Source: Lycocorax pyrrhopterus obiensis (taxonomy: Eukaryota; Chordata; Aves; Passeriformes; Paradisaeidae). From it: DNA of 64,000 nucleotides. The stretch spans positions 7,359,168-7,423,167 of the forward strand of contig JACSVZ010000016.1 in NCBI GenBank assembly GCA_014706295.1, in the 5' to 3' direction. This document shows, piece by piece, positions 36,967 to 50,933 of this stretch (position 1 is its first letter; every line of letters starts with the position of its first letter). The position numbers and the translations under genes are program-made. The notes under the pieces are model-generated. The model was given only the letters and a program-made list of their open reading frames with translations. It made no database searches and had not been told where the DNA came from.

Positions 36967-39900
36967 TATGTTCATGGGATGAAAATGAGTGTTTATACAT
37001 TTAGACTCAAGAAAATGTCGAAGCCACTGTTTTGTTTTGCTTGAAGGGAGGTACCTCCTGAAGCATTTGGAGTGGAAATGGATGTTTTATGCTGTTGTGA
37101 GATTGTGAATCTCTGTTAGCAAGCAGTGCACAGCTTTGTGGAGGAGGGCTGGTAGTTTTAAAACATGCTACTGCTTTTCTAAGCATGGGATTTTGAAAAT
37201 GTCTCTTCCTTTCTGTGATAAATTTGTTTATAAAAGAAAAACGGTAACACTAAATGTGTATAATTATACAAGTGGTACATATCTTCCTTTTTTAAACTTG
37301 TGCTTTAGGGCGGAGCATAACTCCTGTAAATGTTTGATATTTTATCCCTGTTGTCCACATGTGGAACTGTAACATTTGAAGCCCGACTTGTGAGTTGTAG
37401 CTAACTCTGAAGCGAAGGGAGTAGTAAAGGCCAAGCTCAGCTGATTTTCCACAGGTTCTGACTCAATATTACAAACAGCCCACACTGGGATGGCTGACAA
37501 GGTCACAATCTGGCTCATGCTTGAGCTGTGAGGGTTCAGGAATTGCTTGCAGCAGTTTGCCACCCAGTCAAACAGAAAACGATGCTGGTTTACTTTAATA
37601 GACTGTGCTGGGAAGGGTCTGGAACTGCTTTATGAGCAGTGATTTCTGCAGCCACGATGAAGTGGAGGTGATGGGTATCGTGTCAGCCGTCCTGTTAAGT
37701 CTGTCCTTGCTTGTAAGACAAACCCCTGAGGCAATTGTTTCAGGGCTAATAGTTGTCACATCTTGGGTTTAGACTCAGGGAGTGAAATGCTGGGGAAAAC
37801 AACCAGTGTAGGACCTCAGAATCTTCAGTGTTGGTAGGCTGGGGATGGACCCAGGATTGATAGAAAACTCTGTCCCTTGTTTTGATGTTTGTTTGTTCTT
37901 GGTCCTTTTCTCTTCTGTTGTGGTTTCTGAGTTCTGTAGTCTGCTTTCCTGTGTTGTTTTCACTACAAGGCTGGTGCTTTACATGGATGCTAACAGTTGA
38001 ACTTACAGGGTGAATCATGGAGAAAATTTCCCCCAGTGTCTCTCTCAACAGCAAACAACAGCTCTGGGTGCTGTAAGTATTCTCTCCCACCAACAGTTTC
38101 AGTGGATGGACGTGGAGCCGTTGGCAAGGATGCAGGTCAGAAGATGCCCTCAGAGCTCTGTCCCGGGAATACAGCAGGCAGCTCTTGGAGCAGTCGGTTC
38201 ACGTTTGTCACACGTTGTGTGCTGGCTTGGCTGGCTGGATCAAATGCCAGCTGCATCTTCATCTCCTTATCCTGGGAAGGAGGAGACATGCAAGCAGACT
38301 GTACTTAGCCGCACAGCTGGAGACTCTTTTTAAACTGCAAGAGTCATTCTGCAAGGTGATGTGATGCTGTGGATGCTGTAAGACACCCTCCTTCCTGCCA
38401 GGGTCCTCTGTCCTGTACATTTTGGGCAATGGGGCACCTGACTGGTTCTGCTCTTTATGTCCTTGTGCAGGAGCAAAAGGCACAGAGTCTCTGTATGATC
38501 TTTGCCTGAGGGGCTGGCTGCTTTCCTGGGAATTTCACTTGGAGCAGTAGGCTAAGGGAACTTTCTTCAGGAAGTCCTACTGTTTTCAAGTACTGTATAT
38601 TTATTTAGATAAGTAATGCCACAAGTTTTTTTTCTGCACATCCTTGGTGGATGATGGGAGAAATGCACTCAGCAGTAGAGGGAGCCTCTCTTGAATGGCA
38701 AATCCCACTGGATTTTGTACATGTTTGCATTTTTAAATAGTGTAGGAAAATGAGAATGTTAAAAGTTAACACTAAAAATGCATTCCACTGCTGGCTAAAA
38801 GCATACTCTGATGTCTCTGATGGATAATAATATCAATGGAGAGTTTGTGTTTGGGAAACCCATTGGATAGGGAAACTGGTTGACATCCGAACCAAATATG
38901 ACTGGCAGATTAAAGTTTTATTAGGAATTGCCATTGTTTCCCTCTTGTTTTATGTTTGGGGCCAGATCTACAGAAAAGGGTGAAGTATTTTTCTTATAGT
39001 GTTTATCATTCCACATGTGTTTTTATTTTTCTCCTCTTTGTTTATGTAAACGGTCATGGTTGTAAAACAGTTTAAAACTTCGGCATTAAAGACAAAAGGA
39101 GAGCTGGTTTTGATAGACTTGTCAGCCAAGAATGTTCTAAAATGTAATTATGTTGTTTTTATCTAAAGTTTTCTGTGTTTTTCTTTGTCAGAAAAACTGC
39201 AGAATGGAAAAATGGCCTGTGCTGGGCTGTGGGCTGTATTTTTGTCTCTGTAAATATTATCCATAATGCTGTTGACTAAAAATGGGCACTTTCCTTCTGT
39301 ACAAACACAGAGAATGTATGTAGGGATACTTTATTCTTTTTTTGCCAGAAGAAGAGGTTGCAGTGGCTGAGGTCTTTCTTCCTTCTCTGTGCTGTGTAAC
39401 CTGCCTGGAGCAGTGCAAAGGGCAGGTAAACGCAGCGGTTGCGGGCAATTCCTGCGTTTCAGGGACAGAGGATGGCAGTGCAGCTACATTCAAAGGATGT
39501 GTCAGAACCCAGCTGTGGTCCTGCAGCCTCACTCTAAGGGGAAAAGAAAGAATTTAGTAGCCTGTCAGTGTTGATTGCATTGGTTAGCCATTAGGTCAGC
39601 TCAGGAACAGGAGGTTGCAAGTATGCCTGAGGAGCTGCTCCCTTTTTCTCCCGAAGATTCGAACCTGAGAACCCAATTACTGGGCAAACACAGGCCTTCC
39701 ACGACACTGGAACATCAGTGAGTGGCTGAGGGAGCCTCACGGTGGGTGTCCTCAGGATGTTTCAACTGTTTATCCGTGAGTTACCTTGAATAAACCAAAC
39801 TGAAAGGCTGTTTATAAGCTGGCTGTTAGGATGCCCTGTGTAAACTCGGTAGAGTTTGCTTGTCAGTGATTTTTTACTGTCATCAAAGGCATGTCAATTA

Positions 39901-40015
39901 ATTTTTTCCATGAAGTAAATACTTTTGTTTTATTTTGTTGTTTGTTTTTTTTTTCTATTTCCTGAAAGTCTAAGGAAAGTAACAGTCAAGAGGAAAGGAC
40001 TAAAACTATAGTGGG

Positions 40016-40043
40016 AAAGCATCCCTTTTTACAGGGATGCTTT
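40016..40043. repeat. Short inverted repeat, 11-bp stem
   Basis: AAAGCATCCC (40016-40025) is followed by a spacer and then GGGATGCTTT (40034-40043). One more T-A pair next to the spacer gives an 11-bp stem with a 6-nt loop. It is short enough to arise by chance in a window this size. Confidence 0.7.
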
Positions 40044-43000
40044 TTATAACCGTGTGGCCAGTATCAGTTCCAGACTGTCCTTCTGAAGGCCCTGGCTCTT
40101 GGGCAGCTCTTGCCCAGGGAGCTTCTCTTCTGGTTTAGTTTGTTTTCCTGCATACTTCGATACTTTGATCAGTGGCTTAGGCTTGCTTTTTGATAAGAAG
40201 AATTTTGGTATCTGCCACTGCTTTTTAGGATGTCGGCCACTGCTCCAGCAGGGTGCTGGTTCCCGTCTAAAGTGTGGAGAGCTGTTTTATGCTTTTTGGA
40301 GTTTTTTAAAAATACTTTCCCTGCCTTGATGCTTCAGGCTTGGGTGTTGGTGTATCAGCATGTCTGAAAATGACATTTTGCTGTTCCAGTAATAATTTCC
40401 CTCTACTTTCTGTCATTTGATTTCGCACTGGAGGTATTGGTTTTAAAGATGAGTCACAGGAAACAGAAATTGAGATTTTCCACAAAAAAAAAAAAAAGCA
40501 GTAGAGTTTTATTTTCTTGGCTTGAGCTTTGAAGGCAGCTCTTACTTTATGAGGACAGTGTGGGCATCATATGCAACACTGAGGTGTTTGGGGCTTAGCC
40601 TGAGATCCTCACCACGGCTTCCTTCAGCCCCTGCTGGGAGCCAGAGCCGTGGGGCAGTGGCTGCTGGGGTGGGTATTGCGTTTTGCTGGTGTAGACAAGT
40701 AACTGTATTTAAAAAGCCACAGCTTTAGAATTCTTGATGTAGAGAACTTGCTTTTGTCATGTGTTACCAGCATATGAAATTAAAAGGAGAGCAGATATCT
40801 CCCTTCGTGAATTTTGCCTTCAAGCTCATAAGCATGGTAAATTTTCCACTCATGAGAAGTCTCTCTGGGTTTTTTTTCTGAAAGTGCTAATTTAATCTGA
40901 ATTTAAGATTAAAGAGAAAAACGGCCCACAAATAGTAAGTCCAAGGCTTTGTGCATTTTAATAGTGAATGAAGAGAACTAACTGTAAATATAGAGATTTT
41001 TGTTAAAGATTCTTTTTATGTTGTAACTGGAGATTTAAATAACTTTTTTGTGATTTTCAAAAGTTGTGGTATAATGCGTCAGTCCACCAAATGAACCCTT
41101 GAAGGGAGGAGACGTGATGAATGCTTGAAAATTATACTATGGGACAGTCTTACTTTCTTCTACAAAAATAGAGCAATCATTTCAAAATAGTTGCTTTAAA
41201 TATAGGTCAGGTTAAGTTGCTTGAGATGCAATTTGACCAATAAAAGTTACTTGTCAGGCTACAGAACTTCGTAATTCCTCTTTAAATATACATTCTGACT
41301 TCATCCATGGTGGTTAGCTGGGCTGTATTTAAGCAGCATTAATATGACTTGTTACAGCACGTGTTTGAAGGCTGCTGTACAGTTGATTGTGTAGCAGTAG
41401 GTCACACCATTTATTTATTTATTTTTGTCTTAGCAAATTCTGCTTTGTCATTAAAACAGTTCTCTGCCCTTCCTTTTTCACAGCTCTCAAAAGCCGAGTC
41501 AGGCTGCCTTACAGGTCACTGCAGGTGTTTTGGAATGGCACGTCTGTCTTTTAAAGCCAATAAAATTGTTCCTAGCATTTTTCCACCCGTTGCTTGTATA
41601 CTGGGCTAAACTGTGTTTTAACAACTGAAACATTGTTCTTAAGCTTGGAAATTCACCCTATTTTGTTTGTAGAAGTAACAAAGAGAGAATATTGTTTCTA
41701 ATGTGTGGCTGTTCCATTCTTTATAAGTGTTTGGTGAGTCAGGGTTAGTTCACGCAGGTGAAGTCTGCGCAGTGTAAAGCCTCGATTCTCACAAGAGCAT
41801 GGCCCCTCTCTGTGGGGTTTGCATCCTAGCTCTTGTGTGGGGTTTTCAGGATTGCAGATTCCAGTGTAGGGCCCAGTCCCATAGCCCTGACTGCCAGGGC
41901 TCTCTGGGAGATGGGCTCTGGACTTTGCTCACCTGTGGGTGAGCCAGCGAAGGCAGAGCACGCCTGTGTCTGGTTCTGCCCTCCCTGCTGAGTGTTCCTG
42001 TTGGGGCTGGCTGGGCACTGGGCAGTGGTTATCATCCCTGAAGGTTTGCTCTTTCCATAAGCGATTTCTCAGCTGCTCATCCCCTTGCTACAGGGCTGCC
42101 TTCCCTCGTACTTCTGTTTTTCTCATGTTACAGAGATGATGGCATCAAAGCAAAACCTGGATGTCTTAAGCTAAGAAGGTAAATACAGCCTTGTCACTCT
42201 GCTTTGTTTTAGTAGGGGCCTTTTGTTAATCTTTTGCTGACCACTCTGATGTTAGACCATTTTTTTGAGAGTTCACAATCAATTCACACTTTGTTAGCTT
42301 TATCCCTCTTACTTTACTTTTAGCAGAGCTTTTAGGACAATGTGATCTATTAATTGCAAATGGGTTCATCATACATTAATCATTTGCTGTCCTTTGTTTG
42401 AGATTTGGGTTCTGCGTCTTCATCAGAGGATGTTCTGATCCAAATTTCTCTTCCCTCCTCGTTCAGTGAGCAGAGTTTCAACTGGACAGCACTAGGAGAA
42501 CTACCTTAATGTCAGTGGGTATAATGCACTTGTACTTTCCCTGTTTCTGGGCCATGTGCAGTCTTCTGAAAAGCGTGGAGGGCTGCTTAAACTTCGTGTT
42601 TGATGATAGGCTTGTTTCTCTGAGCTGTGCTTTGTGCCTGCCTTAATCCCCACTGTTCTGCTGCAAATTGAGTTGAAAACCATCAGATTTATGGATGTGC
42701 TGGTTCCACTGTGTGTATGTGAAAGAGAGATGCTTAATATGCTTCATACAGTTGTTCATGTTTCTTCTTAGTCCTTTTAATTTTTCTCTTGCGGGTTATC
42801 TGTCAGGGAGTTTTGTTCTTTTATCTGTGCTTTTGCTGGGCTCTCATTGCTGAAACGATATAGTGACTGACTTAATCCAAAGTGTCTTGTCACTTGACTG
42901 TGAAGATTTTTGAAAAATTTGCTGTGTGTTCTTGGGCATGTGAAGTTTCTGTGATTAATAAGGTGTCTCAAACAGTACTGATTTTGAAGATTTTAATGCC

Positions 43001-44670
43001 TGCAGGCAGTTTTTTACTGCCTTTTTTTCCCTAATAAGAGTAATTTTTGTTCCCAAAATTAGTTCCCTTTTAGCTTTTCAAAGCTCACTTTCTGAGAGAA
43101 AAGCGGTGCTTGTACATAATAAATGGCATTGTGGTTTATTTTAAATGAGGCAGGGTCTAGTTTGTGTTTAAAAGACTGAGGCTTTTGTGGACTTGCTGCA
43201 GTAAAATATGAAGTCTTACAAAGTGGAAGTGATCTCCCTTCATGACTTGTGAGATGGTTGGATTAAAAGAGCTGGAAACGTATGTGGTGTAATTTTGGGT
43301 TTACCAACTGTGCACGTTAATGCTGAATGAAGACAAGAAATAAGATTCACTGTCTTCCCCTAAGCTGTTTTATGGCAAGGGTCCCAAAGATACCAATAAT
43401 TCTCTGATCCAGAGAGCACTGTTCTGAATTCCTGAGATTCATGACTAGGTCTGTCATGGAAGGCTTCCCCAGCACAAAACCCTGTCAGGTTCTACTGTAT
43501 TAAATGTGTTGTTTTGAGGTTTGCTGCTGGCAAATCCATGGCAGCTTTCTGTGCCCTGCCCTGGTGTTGACAAGGACAAACAAGTGAGCTGGCTTGGCTT
43601 GGGTAAGCAGTGGCATATGGTGTTGAGATCACTTCCCTGAGCAGGTCAGTTTGTGGACAGAAAGCAGTTGGGATTAGATGCGAAACAGAAAAGTGCTAAT
43701 TTAATGCAGTAGTGAAAATATTGATTTGAATTTGTAAGGCTTTTTATCTTGGAAGGACACTGCTGTAGAGAAGTGCCAGATGTCTGTGGATTATGTGGAT
43801 TGTGTCTGACTGATGACATTAGCATATTAAGCAGTTGGAGCCCTGTGCCTTTGCAGAGGCTGTGTCCCTGCCTTTGGGCTGGCAGCCCTTTGAGGGACAC
43901 ACATCTCTGCCCCCGGCCCAGGTGTGCAGGCAGAGGTGCTGCAGGGAAGTGCAGGGAGCGGCTCAGGAGAGGTGATCAGAAGATGCCTTTACCAGTGAGC
44001 AGATGTAGTTTGTTGCAGCCCAAAAGCTGCTGCCTTGGTGTTTTGACACCAGGGGATCGATACTTGTGAAGATGTGGTGAGCAGAGCTAAGGTGTGTTTT
44101 TAAGTCCCTTTATTTCTTTGTTTTACCTGTGTATTTTGGGATTCCTGTTTCAATAGCTGGATGTTCTAGTACATACCCTAATAAAAGTTGACTTGAATGT
44201 CAGAAGACATTCTGAGTGTTTTGGGATGCTGTCTGAGGAGAACCCTGAGGAAAAGAAGCATCTAGGATGATAGAAAACAGTAGTGCACACTTCCCCTGTG
44301 TGCAGGGAGCACTCTTGGGGCTTCAGCTGCAGAGAGCCCATGTCAGAGATGTGAAGTGTCAGCAACAGATTGCTGGGTAACAGAACAGGAGCAACTCTTG
44401 AACTCTGCTTTATGGGGCATATTTTTGTATCATTCCCAGCTGCTGTAGATGAAACGGTCACTGAAGCCAGAGGATTTGCAGTCCATGTTCCTGAGAATAC
44501 TTTTTGCTGCGTTTTCTTCTGCTGTGCTGAATCTTCTTGGCTGCTATGTTGGTGTTCAGTTCACATGTGAAATCTGCCAAGCATCTTTTTTTCAGTTGTG
44601 TTGCAATCACTGCTGCACAGCTTCCCACTCCAGTAGTTGTGAGAATCATGCAGGAAAGAAGGAAAAACCA

Positions 44671-44691
44671 AAAACAAACAAACAAACAAAC
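44671..44691. repeat. (CAAA)n microsatellite
   Basis: Four to five CAAA units in an A-rich stretch. Simple sequence. Confidence 0.8.
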
Positions 44692-47600
44692 CCCAAACTA
44701 AAAGCAAAGGTCCCCACCCCCTGGAAAAGGATGGCAGAGCGTTCAGTATAGTGTGTATCAGTGTAAAGCAATTGATCTTTATTTTGAGACAATACTATGG
44801 AAATGGGAAGAGTTGCCAACAGTTTCTGAACACAGCTGATAAAAGCTGTTTTGAAAATCTGTTCCAGGGCAATGCAGCTGTATTAGTTCATTTAGCAGTT
44901 GCTGAGTTCTGTAGACAGAAGCAGGACAGTGCTTTAAAATCTTAATTGCAATGCTCATGAGTCTTGCTGGATAAGCAGCAGTGGCTGGATCTACTGTATT
45001 TATAAAAATCGTGCTTAGGCCATAATTCCCCCCTGTTTAGTCTTTATGTACTTAAGCCTTGTTTGGTGGCCCTCAGGACAGTGATTTGATGTGGTTAAAG
45101 TAATCTCACAGCCTGATGAGACGTGGCAGCTCTCAGCAATAGGAGGGACTTCCCTCAGAGCGTGGTGGTTTTTGGTGTTTGTTGCCCTTCTCATTTGGGA
45201 ATCCCAGTGAACCTGTGGTGGGCCAGGGACCAACATAACTGCGTCACTGTAAGCACTGCTGGGGCTCCTGTTGCATCTTGTTGCTAAACAACCTGGAGAA
45301 CGAGCAAGGTGTGACTTGAGCAATGTGTTTTATAGAGCAGCAAATCTGTGCTTGTCTGGATGTCTTGTAGGAACCTCGCCTACCCCCTCCAGACCGAGTG
45401 TGGAGCCAAGCAATGGGGTAATTAGTGACATGCTGGAAAGGAAGAGCTTTAGTATGCATGTGTATTTCTTTTAAAGAAAGTAGTACATTAAATTGATGAA
45501 AATATAAATCTGTTCTGTGGTGAACATTGTAGAGTTTCAGTGCAGTAAGAAAATACGATAAAGTACAGCGAGTAATTTTTCACTTTGGGAGGAGAAATGG
45601 AAAATGATTGTCATCTCTAGAGCTTGAAAAGGCTCAGACTTACAGTCAGCATTGCTGTGTTATTGCTGTCAGGCTGAAAATCCTGGAAGCTGTTTAAGCA
45701 GTGCCATATGCTCTTCTGAATTGTCCAGTGAAAAACAATGGGGGGGCGGAGGGAAACCCCTAAAACTATAAAGCTCTTTTCAGAGCCACATCTGGACTTA
45801 ATAAATGCAAGCACACAGTGTATAATTTAATGTATCTGCTTAAATTAGGTCTCAAACACAAGAGTGCAAGGCCTGCCATGCTGTGTTTGGTGCAAAAAGG
45901 ATTTTCTTAACATATTTATTTTCCTCATGTAAGTCCGATTATGACCTTGTAAAAAAATCTGCTAGCCATGCTGCTAATGCAGCTGGAAATAAGAAACCTG
46001 TTCTCTGCAATATTAGTGTGAGTAGTTTAAAGCTGGTAAGCTACCAGGCATGGTGGTTGTGTGTAATTGTTCTATTTTACCTTTGAACATGAATACAAAA
46101 GTACTGAAATCTGGTCTTTTGCCCTGACTCTGATATGGAATAAGGTCCTGGGTCAGTACCTGCGAGCTATGGCTCTGTGGGCAAGGGCTGCTTTTGGCAA
46201 TTGCCCCAAAATGAGGAAAACCTTTAAAGAAGTTCACAACTTGTGAGCCAGAAAATAGGCGGACGAATAGGCCTTGCCACACTCCTGGAAAGGGCTGGGA
46301 GGGTTGGCTGTTTCTGTCTAATTCTGTGAAAAACAGCTGAGGAGAGCAGCTTGTTTATAGTAGTTCTGTTGTCCATAGGAACAGTTTCATCTCCAGGGGA
46401 AAACTTTAGGGATCTGAAAACTAGGAAGGCTGAAAATTCAGATGGCATTAGACTGAAGAATAACCTTTTGGTTGCCTTTCACATGAGAAAATGACACCAG
46501 GATTGATTAGAAAAAGTAAGATGCACTTAGAGGTTGTAGCTGCAATTGTATTATGATATTCTGGGGAGAAAGCAGGGACTGTGGTATGAAAGCTCATACT
46601 GGGGTGTATGTGTAGGCTTCCATTTCACTTGTGCATGGCAGGAGAGCATTGTTAAGTCTTTAGGGTTTTTTCCTTATGTCCTAATATCTGTGATTTTGTT
46701 CAAAACATGCGCATTAAAAATCTAAATACTCTAGAGCTCACACTCGTTCCCCCTCAATCAGATCTGACTTCCACTGGGTTAGCTGAGGTACACCTGCAGC
46801 CTCCCAGTCTCCCTGAGTTCCCATTTTCTGTCAGTGAACCTGTGATACACAGGATGCTTCAGAAAACTTGCATTTCCTACACGTTAAACAGAGGAAGGGC
46901 ATTTTCATTGCACATTTCCCCTGGGTATTTTTGCAGTTGGAGGAGAGTGGTTCCTCGTGTTGGCTGCCCTGCTTCCATCCCAGCATGTTTTGGGTGGAGA
47001 CTGACTGTAGCTGAGTTCTCCAGGTGGAGAAGGGCAGGAAGGCCCCTGATGCTTCAGGCTCTGTGGTGACTGAGTCTGCAAAGCTAAAAGAAAAGAGAAA
47101 TCCACATGTTTTTCTTTATTAAATTACAAGTAGTAATTGGGGGAGGAAATGGGACTGTAACTTCTGTGTTGTCACTATGAAGATGTAGTTTAAGGAACCT
47201 CATGAGGAAGTACAAACATAGCACTTAACAAAATTTTAAAAGCAGCATTTTTCTAATAGTGACCCAAGTAATGCAGAAATTTACCTAACAAAGATGAATG
47301 CACTGAAATGGACACCCCCATCCACCCAACTCCCCAACTATGTGAATTTAATCAATTTCTCTTGACAGGTTAAAGTTTCTCTGTAAGAATTTGAAATATG
47401 ATGTTCTGTTTCACAAGTCTGTGGCAGCATTCCTTATGGTCTTCCAAGGTAATTGTTTTTTTGCTGTAGGAAGGGAGATGTCCATGTTTATTTGATAGGA
47501 TCGATAGAACTGTTCTAGTGGGCTTTAATTTCTGGTGTCAGAATACGCTGTGCTGAAGGCCACGGCAGAACTGTGGCTCTGCAGTATGAAATGCAGGTAT

Positions 47601-48750
47601 TCAAGGCTGCTGTAGCAAGCATTTTTCAGCACTTTTGATTAGAAGCACTGGCATGAAAAGGATATTTATTCAACGATATCTACTACTTGCTTGCTACACC
47701 TAAATACTCTTCGTGGATATTTTTTTAAAGTTTGTCCTAGAACTTGACATGTAGGGTGCTGGCAAGATGACTGTGCTGTAAGACTGCTTTAAAAGTCTCT
47801 AAATTACTATGATCTCTTTTACAGAAGGAAAAACAGCAGCTGCAGTCGCAAAATTGAGTGGGTTAAATAGGTATGTGTGTCTGGGCATGTGTCAGCCCAT
47901 AACTCACCACTGGTGCTGAGTGTTTGCAAACTGTTGGAAACTCAGAGGAGGGGATCTGTGCTTTCTCTTTTCTATTTGCTCCCATTTGGCTGCTTAGTGA
48001 ATGCCATGAGCTTGGAAGTTCCTGCCCTCTTCCGTACTGAGGTTGATGAATCTGTGTTTGAATCATCCGTTTTCAGAGTTTGGGTAGGTAACATTTCAAG
48101 TGTGTAAGGACGGGAGCGCTTGCCTCTGCTGCCCTGCCACAGCTGCAGTCTGAAGGCTGTACCTGTGTCGCCTTGGAACGCACACAGTTGTTAGGTTGAA
48201 ATATTGTGGAGAAATTACACTCCAAGGAACCTTCTTTATCTTCTCAGGAGTTTGTCAAGACAGAGCATTTTGTTGTTGCTATTCTGGCTAAATTTAAGTG
48301 TGTGCTCTCTTCCGTCCCCCACTGTTCTTCTCTCTGTTACCCACCTCCCCCATAGCTCCCTTCACTTTTTTTTTTTTTTTTTTCCTCCTTTGTAGTTGTG
48401 CTCAGAGAATTTAGCAGCTCTGTGGGAAGAAGATGTATGGGAAGAAGACCTTGAAGCTCAGAGCTTGTTCTGTAGTAGAGAGAGCGCTGTGGCTGCCCAT
48501 GAACACATCTGTGCTTTAGGGACCCCTGTTCCACTTGCTCCTCAACAGGCAGGACACACAGCAGAAGTGGAAAAAATGGAAGGGCAAATGCTTGGGGAAG
48601 CAGAGTTGTGATGAAAGAAGTGGTTAAGGGATAGAGACTGCAGAGACACTGACGACTGTGATTCTGTAATTCTGTGACTGTCACTTCTTCGACTGTCACT
48701 GCTTTGTAGGTTCAGTGTGGACAGGTCTTACATTAAAAAAAATTCCTCCT

Positions 48751-48818
48751 GAGGTTCTGTAGGGGAAGAGGTTTGATTTAAAATAAAAATTACTGGCTTT
48801 TTTTTGTTTAATTAAACT
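48751..48818 (+). repeat. Dispersed repeat, copy A
   Basis: Shares with 50876-50933 an ordered set of blocks: AGGTTCTGT, then TGATTTAAAATAAA (48774-48787), then TTTTTTGTTTAATTAAACT, which contains the 12-bp palindrome GTTTAATTAAAC (48806-48817). The spacing between blocks differs by a few bases from copy B. I cannot assign it to a known repeat family. Confidence 0.7.
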
Positions 48819-49540
48819 ACACATTCTTAATATACTAAAAGCCAGTGAAAATTTAAGGCTGTAAAGGTTTAGTAGCTCCATTTATATTTTATATGAATAT
48901 AAAATCTACAGCTTAGAAGCTTATGTTCACAGGCTTAGAAAGCCTTTTTAAAGATTTTTATGGTTATTTTTCTTAGTAATACTTGATAGTTTGACCAGTG
49001 TGAGGTTAATAAGCCTTTTTTTGTTTGTGTGATTACTCAGCATTCAAATAGAGCACATTAGTGATTGTGGCCTTATGCATTATGGATGAAGGCACTTGCT
49101 GTTAATACAGATCTTACCTTTGAGCCAGTAAAAGCCTTTATTTAGCTGTACAAAAGAAGAAAACGAGAAAGGTGGGTTGTGTGTCACACAGGCGCAGTTG
49201 AACTTCATTGATACCCAGATGTGCATTTGCAATCCGAGGCAGAGCTCTAAAACTGGTCCTGGGGGTGTGCTGCTCGGGCATGAGGGTGGGGTTTGCCGGG
49301 ACCACACCTGGGGCTTGCCGGGATCATACCCAGGGTTACAGGATGTCAGAGCTCTGGCAGTGCCGTGCTCTGGCTGCTTCGTTTCCCCACTGGTGGTGTA
49401 CCTTCAGTGTTGCACGGTGTGTGCCTTAGCTGCTTTTTCCAGACTGTTTTTCTTCACTTTTTTCCTCCCACCTCAGTTGTTTTCAAGAATTCCTGCCTCT
49501 TTTGGGTTGCTCTTCCATACACTACTGTTTTTTTCAGGGA

Positions 49541-49865
49541 GAGAACAACTAGAAAAAGAGCTGGGGTGTTTAACCTGGATGAAAGGAGGCTCAGAGGGAC
49601 CTTATCTCTCTCTACAACCATCTGAAAAGAGGTTGTAGCTAGGTGGGGATCAATCAGTCTCTTCTCCCAGGTATCAAGCGACAGAACAAGAGGAAATTGC
49701 CTAAAGTTGTGCTGGGGGAGGTGTAGAATGGATATGAGGAAAAATGTGTGGATGTGGCCCTTGGGGACAGGTTTTAGTGGTGAAGATGGTGGTGCTGGGT
49801 TAACAATTGGATTTAGTGGTCTTAGAAGTCTTTTCCAACCTTAATGATTCTATGAATCTATGAAG
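49541..49865 (+). mobile_element. CR1 LINE 3' fragment with internal deletion
   Basis: It starts with AGCTGGGGTGTTTAACCTGG-type sequence, continues through CTTCTCCCAGGTATCAAGCG, and ends with TTTTCCAACCTTAATGATTC and the terminal ATTCTATGAATCTATGAAG. Relative to the copy at 36525-36966, about 90-100 bases are missing at 49747-49752: AGGAAAAATGT joins directly to GTGGATGTGGC, removing the GTCAGGCATTGGAACAG and CCCTGGAGG blocks. Non-coding and inactive. Confidence 0.94.
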
Positions 49866-50875
49866 TCCACATTCATCACCAGACTTTCAGAAGCCTGAGT
49901 GTTCTGCTCTGTGCTAGGCAGCCTGGTAGGAGCAGAAGGGGGTGGGGGGAAAGGTGGAAGTGGATAAATAACTTTTTGTGCTCTCTGACATGCGTGTTTG
50001 CTTTTCTTTACCCATCAGCATAAGGTTACTTACAGTGGGGTTGCTGTTTTTAATTTCTGCTGTGTGGCTGCATTTCTATTTGACTGTTTTAAATAGTATG
50101 TTTGCATGGGGCTGAAAGAACCTTCTGTATTATAAAAGATGAAAATTTCAGCTCTCTGTTAAGTCAGAAGATCGAGACTAACATGGCTACTTGTGCAGCT
50201 GCTTCTCAGGCTGGTTGGAGCTACAAGAGAAAACAGCAATGGAAACTGGTTTTATTGCCCATCTTTCTCGTTTTAGGTAAATGTTATTGATTCTTTTTCA
50301 TGGATAAATGTGTTTCTTCTTGGTAAACAGTGCTGCTACCCTTTGTATCTCAAGCTGAAAGTAGGACTGCAGGAGGGAGAGAAATTGATAATGAAGTGAT
50401 TTAGCATTTAATTTGGTGTTCTTTCTACAAGAATTTCACTTTGCTTTGTGTTTGGTTTTCTGCTGTACTGAATTCTGTCAAATTTATGTCAGTTTTGTAG
50501 CCCTAATGCGTATCTGGCTCCCTGCTTGGGCTTCTGAGCACAATAGCTGATTTGGTAAACTTGACATTTTTCCAGAGGGGATTAGTTGCTATGTGGGAAT
50601 TGTTATGATCGTTCCACTGAAAGCACTTCTGAATGTTTGTCTCTCTTGCTTGGAAACTACTTGTCTAATATTTGGGGGGTTTTATATATTTCGTGGCATT
50701 CAGGAGCTTGGTTGGGGGGAGTATGTAAGTCAGACAACCTGTTGCTCTTTAAATAGGTCATACTTAATGTATGCTGGAAATAAAACCATGCTCATAATGT
50801 TCGAGACACCGCTGGGTTTCTTCTTAAAGATGTTTCTTAGCCAAGCTATTGACTTCATTTTAGAATGTGGTCTTC

Positions 50876-50933
50876 AGGTTCTGTGGTGTGATTTAAAATA
50901 AAGGTTCCTGGAGGTTTTTTGTTTAATTAAACT
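50876..50933 (+). repeat. Dispersed repeat, copy B
   Basis: Same block order as copy A 2.1 kb upstream: AGGTTCTGT, TGATTTAAAATAAA (50889-50902) and TTTTTTGTTTAATTAAACT, with palindrome GTTTAATTAAAC at 50921-50932. The two copies are in the same orientation. Confidence 0.7.

Noticed and set aside
48650..48685. Possible CR1 terminal repeat (GATTCTGTAATTCTGTG)
   Set aside because: The terminal motif is present, but the sequence before it does not show the CR1 3' blocks, so the match is too short to call.
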